Below are positions 37,801 through 47,400 of a stretch of 64,000 nucleotides of DNA, in pieces. The translations under genes and the position numbers were made by a program. The notes below the pieces were generated by a model. The model did no database searches, was not told the DNA's origin, and saw nothing but the letters and a program-made list of their open reading frames with translations. How positions within the stretch are numbered: position 1 is the first letter of the stretch; every line of letters starts with the position of its first letter. This DNA comes from Apiosordaria backusii (Eukaryota; Ascomycota; Sordariomycetes; Sordariales; Lasiosphaeriaceae): assembly GCA_030549205.1 (NCBI GenBank), contig JAUKTV010000024.1, positions 186,001 to 250,000 of the forward strand, read 5' to 3'.

Positions 37801-38807
37801 ACCCTGCATCCACGGAGGTCAGGAACCAGCGTAGTATGAAAAGGGCCCCGATCCCCTGGGTCAAACATCAGACTCCCTTTGTCCTCCTCTATATAGCATA
37901 CACCGCTGTGCCAGGGTCCACCGCTTTCTCGCTGGTACTCTATGTCCCCTCGCATCCTGCCGCAGAGGTTCTTCATGAGCAGCAGCACCTTGTTCGCGTC
38001 CGTGGTGGGGATGGGCAGCGGCAGAGAGTCAACAGATGGCGGAAGTGAGAGCAAGGGCGAGCTTGGCCGAGAGGAGGGCCGCTTCGTCAGCCGGCTGCGG
38101 GTGCTGGACGACTTCTTGTCCTTTTGCGCAGACGTGCTGAGTGGTGTCTGTTGGAGATCCGGGAGCCGGTATGCGTCAAGGGGCGGCTGGAGAGGGGGGA
38201 GCCTGAGCTCATCCGCCACGGGGAGAGAAGATGAAAAAGAGCCCACGCGGTGTCGTGCCTCGACGGCAGGGGCAAGCTGTTGGCGGAAAGCGCTGTCCAT
38301 GGTATGTGTCCTGGGCCGAAACGAAGGCGGTCGCAGCGGAGGACTCGACGAAGTGCCATCAAAGGACCCGGCAAACGAATCGTTAAACACCACACCCTGG
38401 CGCCTTGCAGGCAAGCTGGCCGGGACACCGGGTATCGTCCTGGGAGAACTCTGAGGCGACACAGAACCGAAACCGCGGGGCATTTGTGGTCCGCCGCCGC
38501 TACCAATAGTCCCAATTCTGTCGCGGCTGTCGAGTGCGACCTCGGCCGGCTCAGGTGTGACGGCTGTGTCACCACGGTGCTGCACGCCCAGGCTGGGACG
38601 GAAGGTGCTGCGAAGGTTACTGGTCGACAGCCTCTCCATGCCACGCAACGACGGCACCTCGGACACTGGAGCGAGTACCGAACTCTGCGCCGGTCGCTCA
38701 GGGAGCGCAGGTGCGCTTCCGTTCCCGCCGCTGCTGCTCCCCAAAGAAAATGTTCTGGAGTCCATGGCGGCCGGCAGCGGGCTTGTCATTTTTCGCTCCA
38801 GGGGCAT
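34842..38807 (-). CDS. Ras GTPase-activating protein, Bud2-like
   Basis: Single exon, 1,321 residues. The first ~270 residues are Ser/Pro-rich and disordered. PH-like segments appear at ~285-385 (GVCYIEEDKGSLMF) and ~420-545, a C2 domain at ~578-735 (ISVRVTEAKLRG...FWREDCQF), and the RasGAP domain at ~740-1060. The arginine finger is in LLFRGNSLLTQ (R850), and the second signature is GFLFLRFLCPAILNPK (R965). This order (PH/C2/RasGAP) matches yeast Bud2, which inactivates the Rsr1/Bud1 GTPase in polarity; synaptic-GAP-type proteins are related. The last ~70 residues are a charged Arg/Glu/Asp repeat. The two nearest upstream ATGs (residues 7 and 15) are alternative starts. A TTCTC run lies 5' of the gene (38830-38860). 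Confidence 0.9.
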   Translation of the reverse strand: MPLERKMTSPLPAAMDSRTFSLGSSSGGNGSAPALPERPAQSSVLAPVSEVPSLRGMERLSTSNLRSTFRPSLGVQHRGDTAVTPEPAEVALDSRDRIGTIGSGGGPQMPRGFGSVSPQSSPRTIPGVPASLPARRQGVVFNDSFAGSFDGTSSSPPLRPPSFRPRTHTMDSAFRQQLAPAVEARHRVGSFSSSLPVADELRLPPLQPPLDAYRLPDLQQTPLSTSAQKDKKSSSTRSRLTKRPSSRPSSPLLSLPPSVDSLPLPIPTTDANKVLLLMKNLCGRMRGDIEYQRESGGPWHSGVCYIEEDKGSLMFDPGDRGPFHTTLVPDLRGCRVVPMEQMDGEYQCLEIIAPQLTSTLLLRPLVTEELDLWLAALLCWQQLRPTASKHTAARPTTTAPARPEVKRRASSSGLRDTPVIKVGKVMLWDKGIATSPRAIVKRPSARDLRSAQTAWRKVSCILHDNGELKLMTENDVTVLSVIELPQLARSAIQQLDRSVLDEDYCLAIFPIYSSTSTQLSIFRPIYVSLESRVLFEVWFVLLRAFTVPDVYTLDPASGGQVCEVTDLQAEPPGETFRLEKTISVRVTEAKLRGRTLLLDGQTPDRHGKGADHDAITGNYLAEVILDGEVRARTTTKMNTKKPFWREDCQFVDLPASLPYLSILLKRIDGNMESFSHQLQATLGLAKTGNLAEVLCGAVDIPLHQLDRGKDHEQWFQICDERQQSVGSMLVRVHHEELVVLLSKHYQPLSDLLHRFSSGLTAQITEALPGNLRRVAETFLNIFQVSGTSNEWLMNMVEEEIDGIGSQATLKKPRFSGRLKSNDSLESTSDREQIVRDMGKSLQGEANLLFRGNSLLTQALEFHMRRLGKEYLHETLAEKIFEINELNPNCEVDPSKLQQGEDAHPHWNQLIQLTNELWGCIASSASRLPPELRHVLKYIRAVAEDRYGDFLRTVTYTSVSGFLFLRFLCPAILNPKLFGLLRDHPQPRAQRTLTLIAKGLQALANLSTIGKKETWMEPMNRFLGAQRQAFKDFLDAVCAIPAERTKTTLQASYSTPVAIMGRLSPLAREGFPSLPYLLDPGRNFAALVKLWMDAHPASASASQIYQGDLLKFHTLCVDLHRRATDCYARIETLRNAADAVSQLPDDRISLTDALDRISLGDTLHISPYGGSSHTAVWFEGEGRPPGSAGSDIVTDHGSLALSPGGSGGRFDSRFGGGAGNRESNALRQVSRSGEMSGYGGHGAAGTVRNLPRKLLNGFIRKTRTVSPDGPPPEGASSLSTPSSGTPWDQEQQEKEREREREYERENKRREKERDRDRARDRE

Positions 38808-39730
38808 ATGGCCTCAAGCGCGTACGCACATGCCCTTCTCTTCTCTTCTCTTCTCGGTATGCTTTCTCCTCTCTAACGTGCTCTCTCTGCCCTTATTGTG
38901 TTCTTGTTTCTAGATCCCGATCCGAGGTGGGGGCTTGCTTTGTCTTCTCCGGCGAACAATGTTCCTATTGTTGTCCCCAAGTTCCTAGCTCGCCGATCAT
39001 AGCATCACCACAGCACCATAATAATGAAATCACACGAATATAGGAGCAATCCGGTCCGTCACCGCAGCTGACACGAAAGTTGGCACACGATCGAGCTCAC
39101 AGTATATTGGAGGAACAGGAGGACAGCGATGGCCCGATTCAAGCCGGAGCTCACAGCAACGGGATGGGGTGGATCAGAAGCTCGCAGGTGTGACGGCAAC
39201 TGGGCCTCGCTGAAGAGTGGATGTAAACAGGTGCCTCGGCGTCAGTTTCGGCATCATACGACGGCGCCCGAGTTGACCGGATACGATGGCAATCGGACGG
39301 GCGGGCGGGAACGGGTCGCGGCGAACGGGCTCGACGATGGTGGGGATCGGCCCAGGTGGACTTGATAGAGGAGGTCGCGATCGGTCGACAACTCGCAGCT
39401 GGGGGAGATGGGGATATGTATGGGAGAAACGGCTGGCCTGGCGTGTCGGTCTACACTACAGCATTGCTAACGTCTAGATTGTTTCCAACAAACTGAAATG
39501 GTGGCTAATGATGACCAAGGTCAGTCGGTGCTGAGGATGCTTGCTAGCCTGGCCACGCCCGCTGCGGAATGCGGATCGAGAGGGCCGCTCAGGACCGTCC
39601 AGTCCGGGAAGGCAAGCGTGCCAAGGCCCTTGCTCCACCTTGGACAGCCGGGGACAGGAGGGGTCTTGACATGCCAAAACCAGCTTTTTTTAGTGGCCAG
39701 ATGGTGCTCGGTAGCCCAGCCCCGCAGCAC

Positions 39731-40260
39731 GAGCCCGGCTAGGGACAAGACATATTTTTCCCTGAAGACAGGACGCTAGCCACATACAGCAACAGTTTCC
39801 ACCAAGAGTCTTCAAACATTGGATTTGCTCAAAAACACAGCCAAAAACCAGGCTCAAAAATGCAAGCCGACTCAAACGGGATTTCAGCTCAGGATTTCAA
39901 CCACAAAAATCACACCAAACCCTAACCTTGCACGCATGCAGCCACTGTTTCAACCACCACTTCAACCACCACTTCAACCACCACTTCAACCACCACTTCA
40001 ACCACCACTTCAACCACCACTTCAACCACCACTTCAACCACCACTTCAACCACTACTTCAAAAGCAACGCTTTTATTAAGTCTTCGAGACTTACAAAGAG
40101 ACAGGGCGCATATTGCAGGCCTGTTTTTACCAGCATTTTGTAGCTTTTGGTATGTTGAAAATCCCTTGCGCTGTCCGACTTTAAATTGATGGAGCCCCCT
40201 TCCAGATATGGTTAGCGTCCTGTCTTCAGGAATAATTTTGTCCTGTCCCTAGCCGGGCTC
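39731..40260. mobile_element. MITE with 51-bp inverted ends and 9-bp target duplication
   Basis: The ends 39731-39781 and 40210-40260 are inverted repeats (about 45 of 51 positions match), both starting GAGCCCGGCTAGGGACA. They are flanked by a perfect direct 9-bp repeat, CCGCAGCAC (39722-39730 and 40261-40269). Length (530 bp), long inverted ends and a 9-bp duplication fit a non-autonomous Mutator-like element. The interior has no transposase; it carries the 12-bp minisatellite listed separately and an 86-codon frame (39819-40079) that reads through the minisatellite. It shows no RIP signature, so it is single-copy, young or in a non-RIPed state. It lies between the promoters/3' ends of the RasGAP and phosphoesterase genes. 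Confidence 0.88.
39949..40056 (+). repeat. 12-bp minisatellite inside the MITE
   Basis: Nine tandem units of TTCAACCACCAC, eight perfect and the last with one change (CACTAC). In one frame it would encode (Pro-Pro-Leu-Gln)n and in another (His-His-Phe-Asn)n. It probably expands by slippage; coding use is not supported. Confidence 0.92.
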
Positions 40261-40533
40261 CCGCAGCACCTCTTTGTGCCCGTTTCCGTGACCGGCCGCC
40301 AGCGGCGGAACCAGACGATCACCGACCAGATTGGGGATGGCTTGTGTGTACAAAATAAGTTGGGTACAGAAAATCAATCCCACGTCTCAGAGGGAATGCA
40401 GAAAATTGACCACCTTTTTCAGCCATTAACCCTAACCCTCATGTGACTGCACACAGCACCAGACAACACCTGTGCTCCTCTGAGCCCCTGAGACCATCCC
40501 AGACAGACTGATGAGGTTACAAAACCTGTGGTC

Positions 40534-42331
40534 CTAGAATCCCTCCCCAACCATGATAGTACGGCCGCCACCATACCAGAGAGCCCCGTTCCGTGCCTCT
40601 AGGCCTCTCTCCTGACCAACAATCCACTCGCCGATAAATTCTCCGCCTTCCACGTCCCAGACCTCACTTTCCAACCAGCTGTTCAAGTTGTCAATGGCTT
40701 GGATCCATTGCTCCCGCTGTTCCGGTGTCTCGTGGTCAGCCTGGGTGAGATAGCGACCCAGAGTGATGTGCGCGCTAGGGACGACATAACGTGACCCAAT
40801 TGGCACCCCGGTTGCATGTGCTTCGTCAAAGACGTCGCGGCGGAGGTGGTGGTAGCTATAGTCGTCACTCTCTGTTGTGTCATCGTTTAAAAGACCCGGA
40901 TGGCCAATGTGTTCTGGGTGCGGCGCCACGGGCGCAGGCGATAGCACTGCTTCGCCGGCCGCAGGCAAGAACGAGACAGCAATTGCCGAGAGGTCGTAAG
41001 ATATGAATGGCTTCACCAGGCGAGCACGCTTCGTGAAGGGGATATTTGTCAGGGTTGGGATTCTTGGTCGCATGAGGGCCACCATACTGGCAATCTCAGC
41101 AGGCGTTCGCGAATGGGCAACCTCAAGCGTCGTCATATGCATCCGATGAGTCGGCATAAGCCAAAGGTCTGTTGGGTTGATTGCGATCAGCCCTGCTCAC
41201 CACACGGACCGAAGGTTGCTAAAAGCATAAATGTGCTTACTGGGAGCTGCCTGTTTAAGTGATTGCTGAAGGTAAGCAGCCAGTCTGATAATATGGTCTG
41301 GAGGTCTTGCCCAGAAAACCAGACAGTTGCGAGGGTCCTTGAAACCAGGCTCAAGCTCGGGATTCTCTAGGCGTAACAAAAACGGATCAATAATCAGTTC
41401 GCTGAACTCGGACGACAAAAACTTGTCTCGCTGTTGGAGGTTTCTTGCAATGCGATGTGTTGCATACAATGACTGAATCTCGACCTAGAAAGAAGTCATG
41501 TTTCATTAGCATCTTCTGTCCTACATTCCAACCCCTAGTATTTTATGTCAAACACGGCTCAGAAACACATTGGCTTTTAATATTAAAAAAAAAGGGCCAA
41601 GATACTGGGATCTTATCACTACCCACCAAGAGCCGGGGTTCAATATGAGGTGGCCTCAACTCCGGACTAAGAAGGTGGGTCGTCGACAACTGTCGGGGTC
41701 CTTCTCCGGAGTTGTCGGCCGGCCTTCCCTGAGCTTCTCCCGTAGGCTTCCGGGCACGTTCCGGATTTTTCTGCGCAACTTCCGGGCAAACGGCCCTTCG
41801 TTGTCGGCACTTGCCTATCTTTTTTTTTTTTTTTTTGACAATTTTCTAGGTCTTAGACCTCGCCTAAGCCCGCACTTCTCCGGATTTTCGGCTGATTTTC
41901 TGCAGGCTTCTTCCGTGAACTTCCGGACCTGTTCCGGATTCTCTCTGCCACGCCCCGGTCACTCGTTGTTGGCACTGGCCCATCTTTCCTCTTCGACAGC
42001 CTACTAAGGCTTAAACCTCCCGAGCTATTATATTCACCCACTGTTTTTTCTTTCCATCTCTTTCTTTTCAACTTCCTCGATCTATTTCGTTTTCTTTGAA
42101 TCAACGGCAAATGTCCACTCCTCGAAAATAACAAAAGAAACCAGAAAATAGCAAAAGAAACCAGATAACAACAAAAGAAGCTAATAGTGATTCAAGACGT
42201 ACAGTATTCCCATGGCAAGCCTCAATGAGGGCATTGTAAGGGTTCTCTCCAGATTTGATCTCAATACCAGAAAGGTCTTCCAGCTTGTTCCGGGCATCTG
42301 TCGACACCAGTTCGGGCTTCATCTTGTCCAT
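40534..42331 (-). CDS. 2H phosphoesterase-superfamily protein (RNA ligase/cyclic phosphodiesterase-like)
   Basis: Three exons on the minus strand: 42331-42203, 41484-41241, 41168-40534; 335 residues. The product has the two His-x-Thr motifs that define the 2H superfamily (MHMTTLE and AHITLGR, about 110 residues apart). Members cleave or ligate 2',3'-cyclic phosphates or 2'-5' RNA linkages; the substrate here is unknown. The N-terminus (NPYNALIEACHGNT | VEIQSLYATHRIARN) matches fungal proteins of this type across the splice. A TGA at 41197 falls inside the 72-nt second intron (GTAAGC...CAACAG), so it is not a nonsense codon. The first intron is unusually long (718 bp) and holds repeats. The 5' end lies 0.5 kb from the SNF2 relic. 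Confidence 0.82.
41745..42190. repeat. Imperfect duplications inside the 718-bp intron
   Basis: Two related ~105-bp segments (about 41750-41855 and 41925-42025) share GTTCCGGATT, a TTCCGG-rich stretch, CGTTGT(T/C)GGCACT and CTTA(A/G)ACCTC. The first also has a 17-nt T run. Next to them (42115-42180) lies a ~20-bp tandem repeat, AAATA(A/G)CAAAAGAAACCAG, about three units. Together they explain why this intron is some ten times longer than its neighbours. Origin unknown; perhaps an old insertion. Confidence 0.65.
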
Positions 42332-42809
42332 CAAGGGGTCCGCTTCCCTTCAAGAAACAGGTAGTTGAAACGGTGAGTTCTTCGAGCTGGTCCAACCCCC
42401 TTCCGGTACTTCTTGCGTTTTTATTTGTTGACACAGGAGTATTAAGTACCAAAGCCCACTGTTCAACACGCACCCGTCTTCAAAAGCTGGTTGTTGGGCG
42501 TTGGAATGCGAGGCAGGGGTTTGGTATGTGCTCCGACCCAACCGGCCAGCCACGTGTCTTGGCGGAATCCACCTTCAACGACATATCTTCATCCACCAAT
42601 CAATGATCAACAAACGAGAGCTTGACCTTCAATCCGCGTTCCCCTGGGTTGGACGATCGAAGATCATGTCAAAATCGTTGATGAATAGTCCGGAAGAGCC
42701 AGAAGTATTTGCTGTAGGTTATATCTGCTTTCATCCTGTCATTTGATGCCTGTTCATGTCTTCTTCCGTTGACACGCATCTCTCCCCAGCGAGCCAAATC
42801 TCCACAAGG

Positions 42810-42934
42810 AAAAACCAGCACCATTCCTGGAGGCCAAGATCGAGAAACAGGCGATGGTCCTTCTCTCACTATGCGTTCTAGGAAAAGCATCGTGGCCTAC
42901 CTGTTTCCAATACAGCTCACGTGGTGATGTGGCA
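42810..42934 (+). pseudogene. Relic of the SNF2 region of the DNMT5-like gene
   Basis: This segment aligns, with roughly three quarters of positions identical by eye, to 48249-48375 of the intact gene downstream. Shared blocks include AAACCAGCACC, TTCCTGGAGG, GTTCTAGGAAAAGC, TTTCCA-ATACAGCTC and GTGGTG-TGTGGCA. The reading frame has small indels. The match stops on both sides. The copy lies just before the point where the full gene encodes its Walker A motif. It lacks the TpA enrichment of RIP. It is a decayed duplicate fragment, in the same orientation as the gene. Confidence 0.75.
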
Positions 42935-44359
42935 CCCCTGGGCTCAGCCTTTTCTTGTCACAGATGAATCCTCTTAGCCTTTCAGGATCATTTGACCAGG
43001 CCAGCCTATCGCCCAGGGTGACTTCTATATGTAACCGGATCTGTTGAAGCAGCCATAGCCCATAATTCTTCATTCTTCCTTGGGTTGAGCTTGCATGACA
43101 CCCATCACTTCCTTCATTGGTAAGAATGTTTGTAGGGTGGTCCCCCATCTTTCATAATTCTTGTCAGTTTCCCTTTCTTGTGTTGTCACGTTGTGTGTCA
43201 TGGGTTAATCAAAGACTGCGGGTACGGGTGCATACCTTTTCTCAAGCATATGTCAGCGCATAATTATTAACTTCAGTATAGAGACCCACCTCCTGAATGC
43301 AGCACAACACAAAGGCTGCCCCTGTCTTCTATGACAGACCAATATTCACGCCACTTGTCTCTTTTACTCGGAGTCATACAACATCATGGTTGGCTCGAGC
43401 TCTTTGGTGTTGGCGGCAATGTTGGTGCTCGCCTGCACCATCAAGGACACCTGCAGCTGGCTGGGGAGCACATCAGCTTCACCGTCACAAGACTCACCAA
43501 GTGCGCAGAGGCACAACAGTTTCAATACTCACCTCACCCTGGGACATTTCAGTACTCCGGGAACTCTGCTGTCCTAATTCGATGTGGGCATGGACATGGG
43601 TATCTCCTCAGATTGTTGGTTAATACGTCGTCGACCTTTGCCGCATCCGATCCATACATCCCGTGTTTGCCAACACTGTCCCTTTCTCACGGAGTATCAA
43701 TGCACGTAGCTGTTGCGGCAAGCGTCTCACTGCTCCAAGACTCCAAGGTTTGAGCGGGACCTGTTGCCTTCGCAGCTTCTCGGCATTGTTTACTTGCCCC
43801 CTGGCCCTCGCATCCCCGCTGGCTGGACCTCTTCGACGCCGAGAACTTTAGTCTCTTTGACGCCGAGAACTTCATATTCTGCCGAATTGACTCGCCCACG
43901 CCCTATTCGACGGTTTGCCCTTCGTGGTTATGCCCTAAATGCCGCCCCTTTTCGCACTCGCAGAGGTGACTCTGATCTCGCAGCCCCACGTTGGTTTTGG
44001 AAATCAAAAACAAATAGCCCGCCAAAGTCCTCTGGTCTTCTCGTCACTCACCTTTCACCCAACTCGAGCGTTCCAGAAACGGCCTGAACAGTAGCCTCTT
44101 CTTCATCGAAATCTTTGTCTGGTCCTTCAGAGCAATTCTCTCGCACTCGTCCCCTCGAGTCTTGCTGTCAAACTATTCCTCGGGGCACCGTTTTGTCTCT
44201 TTTTCTCACTTATCAGGGTTGCGTTTCATCAAACACAAGCCTCTTCTACGACATCCGATCTACTTTTGACCAGAGGATCTGGCATTCGGCGTTCTCGATC
44301 TCCTAATTTGTCTTATTGTATCAGCATACACCGAGTCCCCAACTCTTGGTTGTCATCAG
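42935..44359. other. Upstream region of the DNMT5-like gene
   Basis: No supported gene. It holds frames of up to 140 codons without known motifs (43331-43753 plus, 43713-44087 plus). It probably contains the promoter and leader of the downstream gene and may include further decayed pieces of its duplicate, which I could not align. Confidence 0.5.
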
Positions 44360-44454
44360 GTGAGTGATGACCCCCGGGATTGGCATGGATTTTCAAACAG
44401 CCTGCAGATCATGGTATGAAAACTTGCGCAACGAGTGAAGCTAATACGAAATAG
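44360..44454 (+). other. Probable 5'-UTR intron of the DNMT5-like gene
   Basis: CAG|GTGAGT donor, GCTAATAC branch-like site and ATAG acceptor, ending 5 nt before the ATG at 44460. Inferred from splice motifs only. Confidence 0.5.
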
Positions 44455-44459
44455 AAGTC

Positions 44460-47400
44460 ATGCCTCCCAAGCGCAAGGCGGAGGACTCAGCGGCGGCCAA
44501 GTCGTCCAGAAGTGCCAAGAGACCCGCTCTCTCCGCCACTAATACGGAAGTTGCTGGTACTCGCAAGTCCAAGAACAAGGATGCCATCATCTTGACCGAC
44601 CATGCTCCGTTGACCCAAGTGGGAGACATGTTTCATGACATGGTCTCTCGTGTTGCGCCTCCTCTCCTAACCGAGGGCGCCATCACTTTGAAGGTCGCCA
44701 CTGTCTGCTCCGGTACAGATGCTCCCATCATTGCCCTCGACGTACTGCAAAAGGCAGTGGAGATGCATGGCCATCAAACTCCCTTTGAGGTTATCCACCT
44801 CTTCAGTTGCGAAATCGAAGGATTCAAGCAAGGCTTCATCCGCAGGAACTTGCCGAATCCTACAATCATCTTTCGAGATGTTGTTGAGTTAGCCATGGTT
44901 GCCCACCAGACTGATGGAAAAGCGTATGTTTCTGCCCTATTACTTTGATGCCACTCGGCTAACATAATATCATAGTCTCACCGCAGGCGGCTCCAAGGTT
45001 GCCGTTCCTCAAGACAGAATTGACATTTTCTTTTGCGGCTGTTCATGCGTGGACTACTCCAATCTGAACATCAACAAGACTGCCAAGAACAAAGTCAGAA
45101 CAGAACTGCAGATCGGTATCTTCAGCACCCTCGACCCATGGCTCCTTGACAAAGACGAGAAAAACATAGGCAACAACAAGACGGAGAAGCCCAAGAAGGT
45201 TTATCCTGTCGAGCGCGACAAGAAGTTCGAAAAGGCGCTTGACGCATGCCTTGATGGAATGGACGTGGCGACTCTTGGTGAATCGATGCGCACTTTTTTC
45301 TCAGCCCTTATCTTCATCAAGGAGAAGCGTCCCAAAGTTATCATTCTTGAGAATGTCGACGGCGCGCCATGGGATATGTACATCGACAGAATTTTCCCTC
45401 TGGTTGGGTACAAGGCCGCATTTCTGCGGTTGGACAGCAAGAAATACTACTTGCCTCAGACACGCCAGCGTGGCTATCTCATCGCAGTCGACGTCTCCTC
45501 CTCAGGCGGCCCCACGTTGGACGAGGCTGAGTACATCATGAAAGCCTGGGAAGATGCCATGAAAAGCCTTGAGCGCGCCCCTTCGGCATCCATTGCCTCC
45601 TTCCTGCAGATGCCGGACGATATCAGTACAATCATGGCACGGGCTAATATGGAAACATCTGGCTCTACCAACAACACAGACTGGGGAATGAGCAGTCTGC
45701 GTCACGCGGCCGAACGCCAACTGTATCAGCTCGACATGGATAACAACCCCTTCAGCCACAAGATCATGCGGAACCTCAAGATGATTGGTCCCAAGTTCCC
45801 GCCGCACGCATGGCGGGTTTGGTGGGAAAAACAAACATGCCGAGTAGTTGACTTGATGGATATTATTGAAGCTGCCGGGAACCGGTCCGGAATCTATCTC
45901 CCTCACAAGACCTGCGTCATCGACGTTAGTCAGAATGTGGATCGTTGCACCCCGTTCAATCCCAAAAACCGCATGGCTGCTCTCAAGCAGCCTCTAGGAA
46001 TTATCGGTTGCATCACCCCCAGCGGCGAACCCGTGGTCACGGATTTGATGCGTCCAATCACCGGCACAGAGGTCATGGCCCTTCAGGGTATGCCTGTGAA
46101 TGAGATGGTTATTTCATCTGAATCTCAAGACCAGCTTCGTGATCTGGCCGGCAACGCCATGACTGTCACCGTCGTCGGCGCTGCAACCTATGCCGCCCTG
46201 ATTGCCATCAATAGACACTGTCCTCGACTGTTCGAATCCGTCAGTGGCACCCTGGCCCCACGATACCAATTCTACCTGAGATCTCCCACATTGTTTCTGC
46301 AGCCCGGCATTCAGTCTCCGCATCTCTACCAAATCTCCGAAGGCTACAACTACAGGCCAGTGGTCCATGACCCCGACGTCGTGCACCAACTTGTTAAGCA
46401 GATGGTTCGGGTTTGCCATTGCCCCCCTCCGGTTCTGTCGAGCGAAGAAGAAGTCAACTACTTTGCTTGCAAGATTTGCCACACTACTCTGTGCGGGCAG
46501 TGCAGCGGAAACCCTACTCACAAACTTGTACCATCTTCAGATGAAGAAAAGGCCATCGTGTCTTCTGATGCAGGGAAGGTTCTGCTCAAAAGCCATCTCC
46601 CACAAGTGTTTGATCTTCAAATCACTCCTACAAATCTGGATGACATCCGGTCGGCAAGACAATCCCCAACCTCCCTCACCGCTTGCGAGATCATGACTTC
46701 CAAGTCTCGCTATTTCTACGACAGCATCAAGGTCACCGAAGTCGTGACCATCACGTACAAGGCGTCCAGAACCATTGCCCGTCTGGTCATCAGCAAAGAT
46801 TCAAAGGCTCACTGGTACATCCACCTAACCCCTGGACTTAACCTTGCTTCGTCCCAGACAAGTCCGACTAGCCTTCCAAGGACATTCGAACCAAGCCAGC
46901 CAATTGCCCGGGGCGATTTTCACATGAGCGCCGAGGGTGTTTATAATGTTAGGTGGTTCTTTTGGATCCCTTCACGGATTGACTTCACCGCCTGTCTGGA
47001 GAAATATGATACCACCACAGTCAGCATATCAGAACTCCAACCCACCAAAGACCTTCCCCCACTTGCTACGGCCTAGTTCGCCACTGTGAATCGGAAAGTC
47101 TGCCGCATCTTCAAGCATACACCTGAGTGCGGAACAGCGGGCAACGAGCTCTTTACGAGCGTCGATGAAGAAGGCAACCCTCAGTCAGACACAACCTTCA
47201 TCCTGCGTCAATGCTCTCGGACAGGTTCTCCTAGTGAGGATTGTCCGGTTTGGGCAAGTGAGATGCGTAAGCTTGACTACCACGAGCTCAGGGATACATA
47301 CCTTCAGGCACCACCCGACCTCAAGCTCACCACCCTCTCCGCTGGGAAAGCTACCCAGACAGTCTTTAGTCCAGGTTATTGGACCGAAATTCAGCAATAT

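Noticed and set aside
39819..40079. 86-codon frame with Pro-Pro-Leu-Gln repeats
   Set aside because: Created by the 12-bp minisatellite inside the MITE; no evidence of coding function.
40428..40443. TTAACCCTAACCCT, telomere-like
   Set aside because: Only two units, common by chance; no sign of a chromosome end.
41197..41199. In-frame TGA in the 2H phosphoesterase gene
   Set aside because: It lies within a 72-nt GT-AG intron (41169-41240) with a GTAAGC donor; splicing joins family-conserved sequence (QAAP-NLWLMPTHRMH).
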